Assembly (NCBI RefSeq): GCF_003254545.1
Contig: NZ_QJRH01000060.1
Span: 1 to 64,000 of the forward strand
Direction: 5' to 3'
DNA length: 64,000 bases
From: Flavobacterium tistrianum
GTDB lineage: Bacteria; Bacteroidota; Bacteroidia; Flavobacteriales; Flavobacteriaceae
The position numbers were made by a program, and so were the translations under genes. A model generated the notes under the pieces. The model did no database searches, was not told the DNA's origin, and saw only the letters and a list, made by a program, of their open reading frames with translations. Positions 17,939 through 26,790 of this stretch are shown piece after piece. Each line of letters begins with the position of its first letter. The first letter of the stretch is position 1.

Positions 17939-18502
17939 TTAATAATATAGTCTAAAATCAAGCAGTTTGCACAGATTGTAATGTTTAGTATAAAGATCTT
18001 CGACCACTTCGATCAAATTGTCATTTTCCTGATACAGGCTAAAAAAAGCTTTGTCGATTGTACTGCAGCTGGCAATTTTATTATAAGTAGAACCATAACC
18101 AGAAATTGCTCTTGCGCCAGTAATATCCAAAAAATATTGTGCTTCTTCTTCGTTTAAATCTAAAACCTTAAGATTGGCAAAGTGGATAATTTTACCTTTC
18201 ATTTTTCCTTCAAACAATTCGGCAATTTCTTCAATGCTGTAATAATAATCGTGAAGGCAGATATTGTTTTCCTGACCCGGCATTGCTAGATAAATAATTT
18301 CATAATCTTTAAAGTTATGATCTTCGTAAAGCAGAATATTCAAACTTTCTTCTAAACCCTCAATCGTGTCGCAGGTTTTATGAATGCTTGAAATGCCTTG
18401 GTCAATAGCCAATTCTTCAAGACATTTTACCACATGTGTTGGGGTATGATCGTCTATATCTTTAACGCCTTCAAGGCAGAAAATAAATTTTTCACTATCC
18501 AT
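17939..18502 (-). CDS. Caspase/CHAT-fold-like protein lacking the catalytic dyad (DUF6642-like)
   Basis: 187 aa, no signal peptide. The order of elements resembles small CHAT-type caspase-fold proteins: strand FIFCLEG, helix, IIYLAMPGQENNICL, IEEIAELFEG, GKIIHFANLKVLDL, FLDITGARAISGYGSTYNK, then a long helix. In active relatives as I recall them the second element reads like LAxHG and the fifth like HFxSC; here the positions carry Met (LAMPG) and Asn-Leu (HFANL), so the His/Cys dyad appears lost. A binding or regulatory role is likelier than proteolysis. It is the first gene of a pair with an AraC regulator. The family assignment is from memory and not verified. Confidence 0.6.
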   Translation of the reverse strand: MDSEKFIFCLEGVKDIDDHTPTHVVKCLEELAIDQGISSIHKTCDTIEGLEESLNILLYEDHNFKDYEIIYLAMPGQENNICLHDYYYSIEEIAELFEGKMKGKIIHFANLKVLDLNEEEAQYFLDITGARAISGYGSTYNKIASCSTIDKAFFSLYQENDNLIEVVEDLYTKHYNLCKLLDFRLYY

Positions 18503-18674
18503 GCAGTTTTTTCCTTTCTTTTTAAGACTTTTTTAGTGGTTCTAGCAAATGTATTTTTTAAATCATAAAATCCAATAGATAAAACAGACTTTAACGTCTT
18601 TTTTGGTTTTTAAATTTAGGTTAGAGCCACGTAAATTTTTAAACGTATTTTTGTAAACCGAAAATAAGTTACGC

Positions 18675-19280
18675 ATGATACAAATTAACCAAACAGCATC
18701 CTTTGCTGTTGAAGATATATTATTCTGCTTTGCTCTCGAATCTGAAGCTGCAGAAGTTTTTAAAGGCCACAATGTTTTAATTACAGGAATCGGAAAAGTA
18801 AACGCCGCTTATGAATTGACAAAAGCAATCCAAAATAAAAGACCTTCTGTGATTATAAATCTGGGTTCAGCGGGAAGCAGCTGTTTTCAAAAAGGTCACG
18901 TAATTTGCTGTACCAAATTTGTTCAAAGAGATATGGACGTTCGCGGTTTAGGTTTTGCATTGTACGAAACACCACTTTCAGGGTTGTCACCAGTTTTAGA
19001 ATATGGTTTGTTAATGGATAATCTTCAAGAAGGAATCTGCGGAACAGGCGATAACTTCGAAATGGGACATTGCTCAGACGCTTACAATGTCGTTGATATG
19101 GAAGCTTACGCTCTAGCGATGATTGCCATGAAAGAAAATATTCCGTTTTTAAGTCTAAAATATATTTCTGACGGAGCCGATGATAATGCTGCAGAAGATT
19201 GGACAGTTCAGGTTCATAAAGCTGCAACTGCTTATGGTAAAATTTTGGGATTGATAAAAGAATCAGAAGCCATTTCTTAG
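18675..19280 (+). CDS. Nucleoside phosphorylase/MTA-SAH nucleosidase-like protein
   Basis: 201 aa cytoplasmic enzyme of the purine phosphorylase fold. Visible signatures: ITGIGKVNAAYELTKAI (phosphate/glycine loop), IINLGSAGS, VVDMEAYALAMIA (ribose-binding Met-Glu) and LKYISDGADDNA (Asp for purine protonation). It is shorter than MtnN (about 230 aa). It probably cleaves methylthioadenosine, S-adenosylhomocysteine or a related nucleoside in salvage. Divergent from the caspase-like gene. A TATTTTTG -7-like sequence lies about 25 bases before the ATG. Confidence 0.8.
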   Translation: MIQINQTASFAVEDILFCFALESEAAEVFKGHNVLITGIGKVNAAYELTKAIQNKRPSVIINLGSAGSSCFQKGHVICCTKFVQRDMDVRGLGFALYETPLSGLSPVLEYGLLMDNLQEGICGTGDNFEMGHCSDAYNVVDMEAYALAMIAMKENIPFLSLKYISDGADDNAAEDWTVQVHKAATAYGKILGLIKESEAIS

Positions 19281-19298
19281 TTGAAATGGCTTTTTTTA
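19267..19298 (+). terminator. Terminator of the nucleosidase gene
   Basis: Stem aagccatttc/gaaatggctt, T-run. The left arm overlaps the last codons. Confidence 0.85.
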
Positions 19299-19332
19299 TT
19301 TAGATTGCAGACACAGAAACAAATAAATAATT

Positions 19333-19848
19333 ATGGAAGATTTTATTAATGAGATTTTAGGAGATGATCGTGAAATAGTTGAAAAAGTAGATTTTAATGA
19401 TTTTGTTTTTGTTTTTTTTAAGCCCAAAGGGTATAGCAATCCATATAAGGATGAAAGACTAAATTTAATATCAAGTTCAGGGCCATTAAAAATTAATATA
19501 AAGACAATGGAATATGAATTTACTCACATATATGAGTTTTATTCAGAATATGGAGATAATGAAATAATTTTTCCAAAAAAAGATGAAGTTCCTCTTGATT
19601 GGGGTGAGGTTCTCTACAATATTAAAATGAGGGAACGTTTTAATTCAGAAGACTTTTTTTTACTATTAAAAAATTATAATCTACCTCTTGATAGTTTTGA
19701 TATTTATAGTATTAATAGTCAAGACACTATTGAGATTGAAATAAAACATGATGTAGCTATTAACTATTTAATAGAGTTTCTTGAGAAAAATAATGGCAAT
19801 TATATTAAAAAACACAGCAATCATTTTCTCATACAATTAGATATCTAA
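19333..19848 (+). CDS. Hypothetical protein, AT-rich orphan
   Basis: 171 aa, acidic, no signal peptide or membrane segment. Rich in Asp/Glu, Asn, Phe and Tyr (EDFINEILGDDREIVEK; YEFTHIYEFYSEYGDNEIIF). Codon use is more AT-rich than its neighbours. It has its own flanking terminators and stands alone between unrelated genes. I recognise no family. Size, acidity and isolation resemble immunity proteins of polymorphic toxins, but there is no toxin nearby, so this is only a guess. Confidence 0.6.
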   Translation: MEDFINEILGDDREIVEKVDFNDFVFVFFKPKGYSNPYKDERLNLISSSGPLKINIKTMEYEFTHIYEFYSEYGDNEIIFPKKDEVPLDWGEVLYNIKMRERFNSEDFFLLLKNYNLPLDSFDIYSINSQDTIEIEIKHDVAINYLIEFLEKNNGNYIKKHSNHFLIQLDI

Positions 19849-19874
19849 TTTTTCAGTGATAACAAGATGAAGTA

Positions 19875-19917
19875 AAAAAGCAACAGGAGTATTTCTAACT
19901 CTCTGTTGCTTTTTTTA
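19875..19917 (+). terminator. Terminator after the orphan gene
   Basis: Stem agcaacag/ctgttgct with flanking A-run and T-run. Confidence 0.8.
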
Positions 19918-20104
19918 TGGTATAACACAAATAAAAAAAGAAAAACGACTAAATAAGCCTCATAACACAAAACTGATAAGTATTTGATGGGTTATTTTTA
20001 ACTAATACGGAATGTTTGTTTACTACTGAATTTCAGAAACTTTTTAACTTTATAACCTTCATAATTTACTAACTAAAGACTTTCAAAACCAAATGATTTT
20101 AAAT

Positions 20105-21907
20105 ATGAAAAAGATAATAATGCTGTGCTGTGCTTTTCTGTTTATTGGAAAAACTATAGCGCAGGAAATTCCGTTGGTGGCAAATATTTCTTCGCGAAAC
20201 AATATTACTTTAAACGGAAAATGGAGTTATATAGTAGATCCGCTGGAAAACGGATATTTCAATTACCGTTTAGAACCTTTTAAAGACAACGGATTTTTCG
20301 AAAATAAAAAATGGAACACTACAGAACTGAGCGAATATAATTTTGCAACCTCAGCAGTAATGGATATTCCGTCAGATTGGAATTCGAAAGACCAAAGATT
20401 GTTTTTTTATGAAGGAACGGTTTGGTTTCAGAAAGACTTTAGCTATAAGAAGGATTCCAAAAGCAAAGGAATTCTTCATTTCGGAGCGGTTAATTATGAT
20501 GCGAAAGTTTATGTAAACGGAAAATTGGCAGGAACTCATATTGGCGGTTACACACCTTTCAATTTCGACGTAACCAATTTATTGGTTGACGGAAATAATT
20601 TCGTAGTTGTAAAAGTCGATAACAAACGCCATAAAGACAATGTGCCAACCGTAAATATGGATTGGTGGAATTATGGCGGAATCACAAGAGATGTAACTCT
20701 GGCTCAAGTTCCGAATACTTATATTGAAGATTATTTAGTTCAATTGGATAAAAAAGAAAAAGGAAAAATTTCAGGCTGGATAAAACTAAATAGCGAATCG
20801 GCAAATCAGTCTCTTTCGGTTTCAATTCCAGAACTGAAAATTAAAAAAAGCGTTACGACCAATGCTAAGGGAATGGCGTATTTCGAAATAAAAGCCAATC
20901 CAATTTTATGGACACCTGAAAAGCCAAAATTATACGATGTAACCATTTCTAAAGCAGATGAAAATATTGCCGATCAAATTGGTTTTAGAACTATTGAAAC
21001 CAAAGGCAAAGAAATTCTGTTAAACGGAAAAAAAGTCTTTTTACGCGGTATCAGTATTCACGAAGAAGCGCCTTTTAGATCTGGAAGAGCTTGGTCGCAA
21101 GAAGATGCTATAACGTTGTTGACTTGGGCAAAAGAAATGGGCTGTAATTATGTTCGTTTGGCTCATTATCCGCACAACGAAAATATGGTAAAAGAAGCCG
21201 AAAAAATGGGATTGATGATTTGGTCTGAAGTTCCGGTTTATTGGACAATTTCGTGGACAAATCCTAATACGTATGCTAATGCCGAACATCAGTTGCACGA
21301 TATGATTTACAGAGATAAAAACCGTTGCGGAATCGTAATTTGGTCAATTGCCAATGAAACTCCACACGGTGATGATCGTGATGCTTTCTTGAGCAAATTG
21401 GCAAAATATGCGCGCACGCAAGACAATTCTCGTTTGATTAGTATGGCGATGGAAGTTACTTCGAGTTCAAACAACATCAATACGCTTCATGATAATATGA
21501 ATGAATATGTTGATATTGTAAGTTTCAATCAATATTTGGGTTGGTACAGAGGAACTAACGAATCTTGCAAAGACATGCAATGGGTGGTTCCGTACAACAA
21601 GCCTGTTATTATTAGCGAATTTGGTGGCGAGGCTCTACAAGGTTTGCACGGTGATAAAAAAGAACGTTGGAACGAAGAATATCAGGAAGAGCTTTATATT
21701 CAAAACACACAAATGTTTAATCGTATTGAAGGTTTAGCAGGAGTTTCGCCTTGGATTCTCGTTGATTTTAGATCACCAAGAAGACAATTGCCAAACATTC
21801 AGGATTTCTTTAATCGCAAAGGATTAATTTCTAGCAACGGAATTAAAAAGAAAGCTTTTTATGTAATGAAAGATTGGTACAAACAAAAAGAAGAAGAATA
21901 TAAGTAA
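20105..21907 (+). CDS. Secreted glycoside hydrolase family 2 enzyme
   Basis: 600 aa from the ATG at 20105, which places the signal peptide (MLCCAFLFIGKTIAQ) at the N-terminus; the ATG at 20093 adds four residues. Domains: jelly-roll sugar-binding (LNGKWSYIVDP, HIGGYTPFNFDVTNLL), immunoglobulin-like, then a TIM barrel. The acid/base is Glu418 in SIANETPHG and the nucleophile Glu505 in IISEFGGEA; NYVRLAHYPHNE and WSEVPVYW complete the GH2 pattern. Closest in appearance to beta-glucuronidases or beta-galactosidases. Monocistronic. Whether it serves the susCD locus 4 kb away is not shown. Confidence 0.9.
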   Translation: MKKIIMLCCAFLFIGKTIAQEIPLVANISSRNNITLNGKWSYIVDPLENGYFNYRLEPFKDNGFFENKKWNTTELSEYNFATSAVMDIPSDWNSKDQRLFFYEGTVWFQKDFSYKKDSKSKGILHFGAVNYDAKVYVNGKLAGTHIGGYTPFNFDVTNLLVDGNNFVVVKVDNKRHKDNVPTVNMDWWNYGGITRDVTLAQVPNTYIEDYLVQLDKKEKGKISGWIKLNSESANQSLSVSIPELKIKKSVTTNAKGMAYFEIKANPILWTPEKPKLYDVTISKADENIADQIGFRTIETKGKEILLNGKKVFLRGISIHEEAPFRSGRAWSQEDAITLLTWAKEMGCNYVRLAHYPHNENMVKEAEKMGLMIWSEVPVYWTISWTNPNTYANAEHQLHDMIYRDKNRCGIVIWSIANETPHGDDRDAFLSKLAKYARTQDNSRLISMAMEVTSSSNNINTLHDNMNEYVDIVSFNQYLGWYRGTNESCKDMQWVVPYNKPVIISEFGGEALQGLHGDKKERWNEEYQEELYIQNTQMFNRIEGLAGVSPWILVDFRSPRRQLPNIQDFFNRKGLISSNGIKKKAFYVMKDWYKQKEEEYK

Positions 21908-21921
21908 GATTGATAAAGTAG

Positions 21922-21960
21922 AAAACCTTCAAAGTCCTTTAGATTTTGAAGGTTTTTTTA
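21922..21960 (+). terminator. Terminator of the GH2 gene
   Basis: Stem aaaaccttcaaa/ttttgaaggtttt followed by Ts. Confidence 0.8.
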
Positions 21961-22001
21961 TGTTTTTTCCTTAATTTTATTTTAAAAAACACAAGACTTA
22001 A

Positions 22002-22631
22002 ATGGATGTCGAAATTATCATAAAATTGCTTTTAGCAACATTTTGGGGAGCTTTAATTGGTGCCGAAAGAGAATACAAAGGAAAAGCTGCCGGACTTCGC
22101 ACAACGATAATGATTTCTGTTGGAGCGTGCTTTTTTACCCTAATGTCTGAATGGATCGGCGGACCAGGAAATCCCGATCGCATAGCTTCTAATATTGTTA
22201 CAGGACTAGGTTTTCTTTGTGCGGGAGTAATCTTTAGATCAGACAGTCACGTTTCAGGTATTACAACGGCAGCGACAATATGGTCGGTTGCGGCTGTTAG
22301 CATGGGGGTAGGAGCAGGTTATTACTTTGCTTCGGCTTGTGCAGCGATTATGATTATCATAATTCTAACAATGCTAACGGTTCTTCAAGATAAAATAGAC
22401 CTCATCAACGAACATAAAACACTTCGAATAACTTTTAAGCGCTCCGATAATGGACACGAAAGGTGTAAAGAACTTTTTTCGACTTTTGGCGTAAATTCAA
22501 AACTCATGACTCAGCGCCGTAATATGGATCATATTACTTTAGAATGGCAAATTCATGGTTCTAAACGCGCTATAGAATCTTTATATGCTTCGCTTTTAGT
22601 AGATCCAATTTTTGAAGAGTTAGTTTTATAA
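22002..22631 (+). CDS. MgtC/SapB-family membrane protein
   Basis: 209 aa. Four or five N-terminal membrane helices with the family signatures LIGAEREYKGKAAGLRT, GLGFLCAGVIF and ITTAATIWSVAAVSMGVGAG, then a soluble C-terminal ACT-like domain (TLRITFKRSDNG...ITLEWQIHGS). MgtC proteins are linked to growth at low magnesium and to inhibition of ATP synthase in pathogens; the role in free-living Bacteroidetes is unclear. It shares a transcript with the following GNAT gene (11-base gap). Confidence 0.9.
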   Translation: MDVEIIIKLLLATFWGALIGAEREYKGKAAGLRTTIMISVGACFFTLMSEWIGGPGNPDRIASNIVTGLGFLCAGVIFRSDSHVSGITTAATIWSVAAVSMGVGAGYYFASACAAIMIIIILTMLTVLQDKIDLINEHKTLRITFKRSDNGHERCKELFSTFGVNSKLMTQRRNMDHITLEWQIHGSKRAIESLYASLLVDPIFEELVL

Positions 22632-22642
22632 AAATCAAAATA

Positions 22643-23182
22643 ATGAATTTTAATTTACAACCCGTTTTAGAAAACGATCTTTGCATTCTTTCTCCTTTAG
22701 AAGAAAAAGATTTTGACGCATTATACCAAGTAGCTTCCGATCCTAAGATTTGGGAGCAGCATCCAAACAAAGACAGATGGCAAAGAGAAGTTTTTGAAAA
22801 CTTTTTCGAAGGAGCCATGAAAAGTAAAGGCGCTTTTAAAATTATAAGTAAAGAAACGGGAGAGTTTATCGGAAGCACACGATTTTACGATTTCAGTGAA
22901 GAAGACGATAGTATTCTTATTGGCTATACTTTTTATGTGGTTTCATGTTGGGGAAAAGGTATTAATCAAAGCGTAAAAAAAACAATGCTGGATTATCTTT
23001 TTCAATATGTTTCGAAAGTCAAGTTTCATATTGGTTCAGAAAATATCCGATCGCAAATTGCCATTTCAAGAATAGGTGCCCAAAAAGTGGCCGAAGAAGA
23101 AGTGGCTTATTTTGGAGAAAAGCCCAAATTGAATTTTGTCTATCAAATAAATAAAGAAGACTGGAAAAGACAAAAGCCTTAA
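22643..23182 (+). CDS. GNAT-family N-acetyltransferase, RimJ-like
   Basis: 179 aa. Follows the RimJ/RimL pattern: LSPLEEKDFDALYQVASDPKIWEQHP at the N-terminus, IGSTRFYDF, acetyl-CoA loop YVVSCWGKGINQSVKKTML, and SRIGAQKVAEEE. It probably acetylates a protein N-terminus or a small amine; the substrate is unknown. Second gene after mgtC; it ends in a strong terminator. Confidence 0.85.
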   Translation: MNFNLQPVLENDLCILSPLEEKDFDALYQVASDPKIWEQHPNKDRWQREVFENFFEGAMKSKGAFKIISKETGEFIGSTRFYDFSEEDDSILIGYTFYVVSCWGKGINQSVKKTMLDYLFQYVSKVKFHIGSENIRSQIAISRIGAQKVAEEEVAYFGEKPKLNFVYQINKEDWKRQKP

Positions 23183-23210
23183 ACGAAATGTTTAAGGCTT
23201 TTGTCTTTTT
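23169..23210 (+). terminator. Terminator of mgtC-GNAT, 16-bp perfect stem
   Basis: gacaaaagccttaaac pairs exactly with gtttaaggcttttgtc around a 5-base loop, with Ts after. The left arm overlaps the GNAT stop codon. Works in both directions, serving also the convergent DUF4249 gene. Confidence 0.9.
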
Positions 23211-23223
23211 ATAAATGGATTTT

Positions 23224-24066
23224 CTATTTCACCAAATAATCAACTTGATCTGCTTCGCAAAGTCTAAAATAGCCAAATGCAAAATTATTAGCATCAGAAG
23301 TATTTATAATGTTTCCTCTAATATTTCCTGGCGGAACAAGAAACGGATTTGAGCTTGAGGCTTCCAAAATTAATTTCCAGTAATTGTAGAAGTTTTTAGA
23401 AACGCCTCTGTGAGTAATTTTTACAGTATTTCCAGATTTCATTTTGTCTTCATGAGAATATCTCGTACTGATTTCGTTTCCGTTAAAGAATTCATCATTC
23501 GTGATTTCATATTCTGGGTAAATCAAAAATGAACCTTGGTAATCGGTGACATAATAATTGATCTCGTCTGCAGGATCATTATAATAATAAGTCAGTTCAA
23601 TAATATCTTTTCCACTAAAATCGGGAACAATATTCTGTTCTATTTTAGTAATTGGCGTTACAGAAGTTAGTTTTTCAACTGCTGTAAAACTTTGCCCTTC
23701 GGCAGTAATAAATAGTTTATAATCTGCATTGAGAACAGGAACAAAATTAGTGCATTTGTAAACGCCAGCTTCGGTTTCGTTAAATGCAAAAACATCTCCG
23801 TTACTGTTTTCAATTCTTACTTGAGCGCCAGAAACTTTTGGCGTTGAATTGCTATAATAAGGAGCCGTTTTACTGATTTTTATGGTTTGTTCCTTTCCGT
23901 CAGTTCCTTTTTTCCAGATAATTTCGGCATCTATAACCAATTTGGTTTCGCCAGTTTCCAGATCCAGATTGACTACATCTTCGCAAGAAGCAAAAGAAAA
24001 AACAAAAAGAAGACTTATTAATGCCAGTGCTTTATTCATTATCGTATATTTTTTCAATTTATTCAT
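23224..24066 (-). CDS. DUF4249 outer-membrane-associated lipoprotein
   Basis: 280 aa from the ATG at 24066, 4 bases after the receptor gene; an inner ATG at 24039 is also possible. Longer frames would overlap the receptor. Signal and lipobox LLFVFSFASC. The mature protein begins EDVVNLDLETGETKLVIDAEI, the family hallmark, followed by Ig-like segments. DUF4249 proteins pair with the TonB receptors encoded next to them, probably as a surface binding partner. Last gene of the sigma/anti-sigma operon. Confidence 0.85.
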   Translation of the reverse strand: MNKLKKYTIMNKALALISLLFVFSFASCEDVVNLDLETGETKLVIDAEIIWKKGTDGKEQTIKISKTAPYYSNSTPKVSGAQVRIENSNGDVFAFNETEAGVYKCTNFVPVLNADYKLFITAEGQSFTAVEKLTSVTPITKIEQNIVPDFSGKDIIELTYYYNDPADEINYYVTDYQGSFLIYPEYEITNDEFFNGNEISTRYSHEDKMKSGNTVKITHRGVSKNFYNYWKLILEASSSNPFLVPPGNIRGNIINTSDANNFAFGYFRLCEADQVDYLVK

Positions 24067-24070
24067 AGCA

Positions 24071-26689
24071 TTAAAATTTAAAATTATAAGAAACCCCAGG
24101 AACAATTCCGAAAATAGAAAGTCTTCTGGTTTCATTTGCTCCCGTATCTTCATTGGTTGTAAAACTCATAGAAGCCGCATTTTTTCTGTTGTAAATATTG
24201 TAAAGGCTAAATACCCAATAGCTTTGCCAACCTTTCTTTTTGTCTGGTTTAGGCGTGTACGTTGCCGCAACGTCTAAGTGATGGAAAAGTGGTAAACGGT
24301 TTTCATTTCGCAAAGAATAATTCGGAATATGAATGCCTCCCATTTCGTAGTATCCATTAGCATAAGTAACAGGTTGACCTGATTGCAAAGTGAAATTTCC
24401 ATTAAAAGACCATTTCGGATTAAGTTCATAACTTCCTACAATGCTCAAATTATGCAATTTGTCGTAACCAGATAAATACCAGTCGCCGTTTGCGATTCCT
24501 GGTTCTTCAGGAGTTCTTCCCGGAGTTTTTTGTTCAGCTCTAGATAAAGTATACGAAATCCATCCTGTAAAAATGCCAGTATTTTTTCTGAATAACAACT
24601 CCATTCCGTAAGATCTGGCTTTTCCGTTTAGAATAACCTGCTCAATATTGTTGTTAGCCAAAATATCAGCGCCGTCAATATAATCAATACGATTTTGAAC
24701 ATTTTTATAAAATAATTCGGTTTCTAATGAATAATCTCCGTCTTTGAAATTTCTGAAATATCCCATCGCGTACTGATCCAAAAGTTGAGGTTTTGTAAAT
24801 GGTCCGCTTGGTGTCCAGATGCTCATTGGCAGTGGAGACTGTGTGTTTGATAAAATATGAATGTACTGCGCCATTCTGTTGTAACTTGCTTTTATAGAAG
24901 TTTCGTCATTAAAAGCATAAGACAAGGCAGCTCGAGGTTCAAAATTGTTAAACTTGCTGATGGTTTTTCCTTTTCCGTACGAAATGCTTCCGTTTGGCGT
25001 TCCTTCCTCGTAAATTTTATACAACGGATTGTATACTACCGCCTGACCATTTTCGTAAGTGCTGATAGTTTCGTCTCCTAAACGATAAAACATGCTGTAG
25101 CGAAGTCCATAACGGAAATTTAGTTTCTCTGTAATTTGATTTTCAAAATCAACAAAAGCAGAAGCTTCTAAAGCATATTTTTTATCCAATTGCATATAAT
25201 TAAACTGCGAATCTGGAGAAGTCGGTTTTACAACTCCAGGATTAAAGTTGTAATACAAACCATCAATACCATAATTGATTTTGAATTTCTCTGACTGTTG
25301 GAAATTCCAATTGTATTTCAATCCATAACTCGCAATATTGCTATCCCATTTAAAACTTTCAATCGGAATTTCTAGATTAAATCTGTAATCGCTGTAGAAA
25401 GTTGATAAATTGCTGTTTACACGATCAGAAAATTTATGTTTCCAGCTTAAAATACCCATTGTGCTTCCGTAAGTGCTGGCAAAACGATCATTGATATCGA
25501 ATATGTCATTTCCGAAATAACCAGAAAAAGACAATGTGTTTTTAGCATTAAAACGATAATTTAATTTAGCATTCAAATCATAAAACATGGCAGAGTTATT
25601 ATTGTCTGCCAGTTTCATGAACAAATGCGCGTACGAAGCTCGTCCAGAAAGGATAAACGAACCTTTTTCTTTTTGCAACGGACCTTGAACTAAAAGTCGG
25701 CTTGAAATAATTCCGATTCCTCCGTTTACTTTATATTCTTCAAAATCTCCAGTCTGTTGCGTAACATCTAAAACAGAAGAAACGCGTCCTCCAAATTTTG
25801 ACGGAATTCCTCCTTTATATAAATCTAAACCGTTGACAATATCAGCATTGAAAATAGAAAAGAATCCAAACATATGCGAATCTGCATATACAGGCGCACC
25901 ATCCAAAAGAATCAAATTCTGATCGGCAGCACCACCGCGAACATTAAAACCCGAAGAAGCTTCTCCTGCATTGGTAACTCCTGGCAAAGTTAAAATTGAT
26001 TTTAACGGATCAGGCTCTCCCATTGCAACAGGAATTCTTTTGATTTCCTGCATCGTAAGCTTGTTAACGCTCATTTGGGTAGTTTTAATATCAACCGCTT
26101 TATTGTTCATAACAATAACTTCTCCCAATTGCTGGCTGTCAGAATCTACATTGAAGTTCACTTTGGTATCGTCTGAAATAGAAACACGTTTTTCTTCATT
26201 TTTAAATCCAACATAACTTACCTGAACAGTATAATTTCCGTGAGGGACATCAATACTGTATTTTCCGTTAGCATCTGTTACAACGCCAGTTTCCAATTCT
26301 TTAATATAAATATTAGCGCCAATAACAGGCTGTCTTTCGTCATCATAAACGTGACCGGTCAGCTTGCTTTTTTTTTTGGCAGGTTTTGGAGTTTGAGCTT
26401 TCTGCTTCACAAAAATATTGTTGCCAACTATAGAAAATTGTACAATCGAAGTTTGGTTTAATTCCGTAATTAGCTTGCTGATTTCAATATTCTTATAAGT
26501 ATTTTTTTGTGTAAAATACTTTTTATTGGTGTCGATCTGATCTGTAAAAGCAAATTTAAAATTGGTTTGGCTTTCAATCTGTTTAAAGAATTCTTTTAAA
26601 GTTACATTTTGATCTACAGTTACTGTAACGCTCTGTGCAGACATACATAAACTGAATAAAAAAAAGCACGCTGAAATTATATGCTTCAT
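24071..26689 (-). CDS. TonB-dependent receptor with STN and carboxypeptidase-regulatory domains
   Basis: 872 aa. Signal peptide (FFLFSLCMSAQ), STN-like domain about 20-95 (VTLKEFFKQIESQTNFKFAF) used for signalling to FecR, carboxypeptidase-regulatory-like domain about 108-190 (LTGHVYDDERQPVIGANIYI), plug (GEPDPLKSILTLPGV, FNVRGGAADQNLILLDGAPV), then beta-barrel ending in SYNFKF. The STN domain with ECF sigma and FecR genes upstream makes this a substrate-sensing receptor of the Fec type. Ligand unknown. The DUF4249 neighbour is its usual companion. Confidence 0.92.
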   Translation of the reverse strand: MKHIISACFFLFSLCMSAQSVTVTVDQNVTLKEFFKQIESQTNFKFAFTDQIDTNKKYFTQKNTYKNIEISKLITELNQTSIVQFSIVGNNIFVKQKAQTPKPAKKKSKLTGHVYDDERQPVIGANIYIKELETGVVTDANGKYSIDVPHGNYTVQVSYVGFKNEEKRVSISDDTKVNFNVDSDSQQLGEVIVMNNKAVDIKTTQMSVNKLTMQEIKRIPVAMGEPDPLKSILTLPGVTNAGEASSGFNVRGGAADQNLILLDGAPVYADSHMFGFFSIFNADIVNGLDLYKGGIPSKFGGRVSSVLDVTQQTGDFEEYKVNGGIGIISSRLLVQGPLQKEKGSFILSGRASYAHLFMKLADNNNSAMFYDLNAKLNYRFNAKNTLSFSGYFGNDIFDINDRFASTYGSTMGILSWKHKFSDRVNSNLSTFYSDYRFNLEIPIESFKWDSNIASYGLKYNWNFQQSEKFKINYGIDGLYYNFNPGVVKPTSPDSQFNYMQLDKKYALEASAFVDFENQITEKLNFRYGLRYSMFYRLGDETISTYENGQAVVYNPLYKIYEEGTPNGSISYGKGKTISKFNNFEPRAALSYAFNDETSIKASYNRMAQYIHILSNTQSPLPMSIWTPSGPFTKPQLLDQYAMGYFRNFKDGDYSLETELFYKNVQNRIDYIDGADILANNNIEQVILNGKARSYGMELLFRKNTGIFTGWISYTLSRAEQKTPGRTPEEPGIANGDWYLSGYDKLHNLSIVGSYELNPKWSFNGNFTLQSGQPVTYANGYYEMGGIHIPNYSLRNENRLPLFHHLDVAATYTPKPDKKKGWQSYWVFSLYNIYNRKNAASMSFTTNEDTGANETRRLSIFGIVPGVSYNFKF

Positions 26690-26790
26690 GAAATTTCGTA
26701 TTTTTGAATATTATTAAATGGAATAACCTCGTGTTATCCTGAAAATTAGGAGGATGTGTAGTTTCGCGGCTTGCATCCTTTCTTGTTTTT

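Noticed and set aside
26690..26790. Weak aggatg/catcct stem between the FecR and receptor genes as an attenuator
   Set aside because: Short stem, large loop and no T-run after it on the minus strand; not distinguishable from chance.
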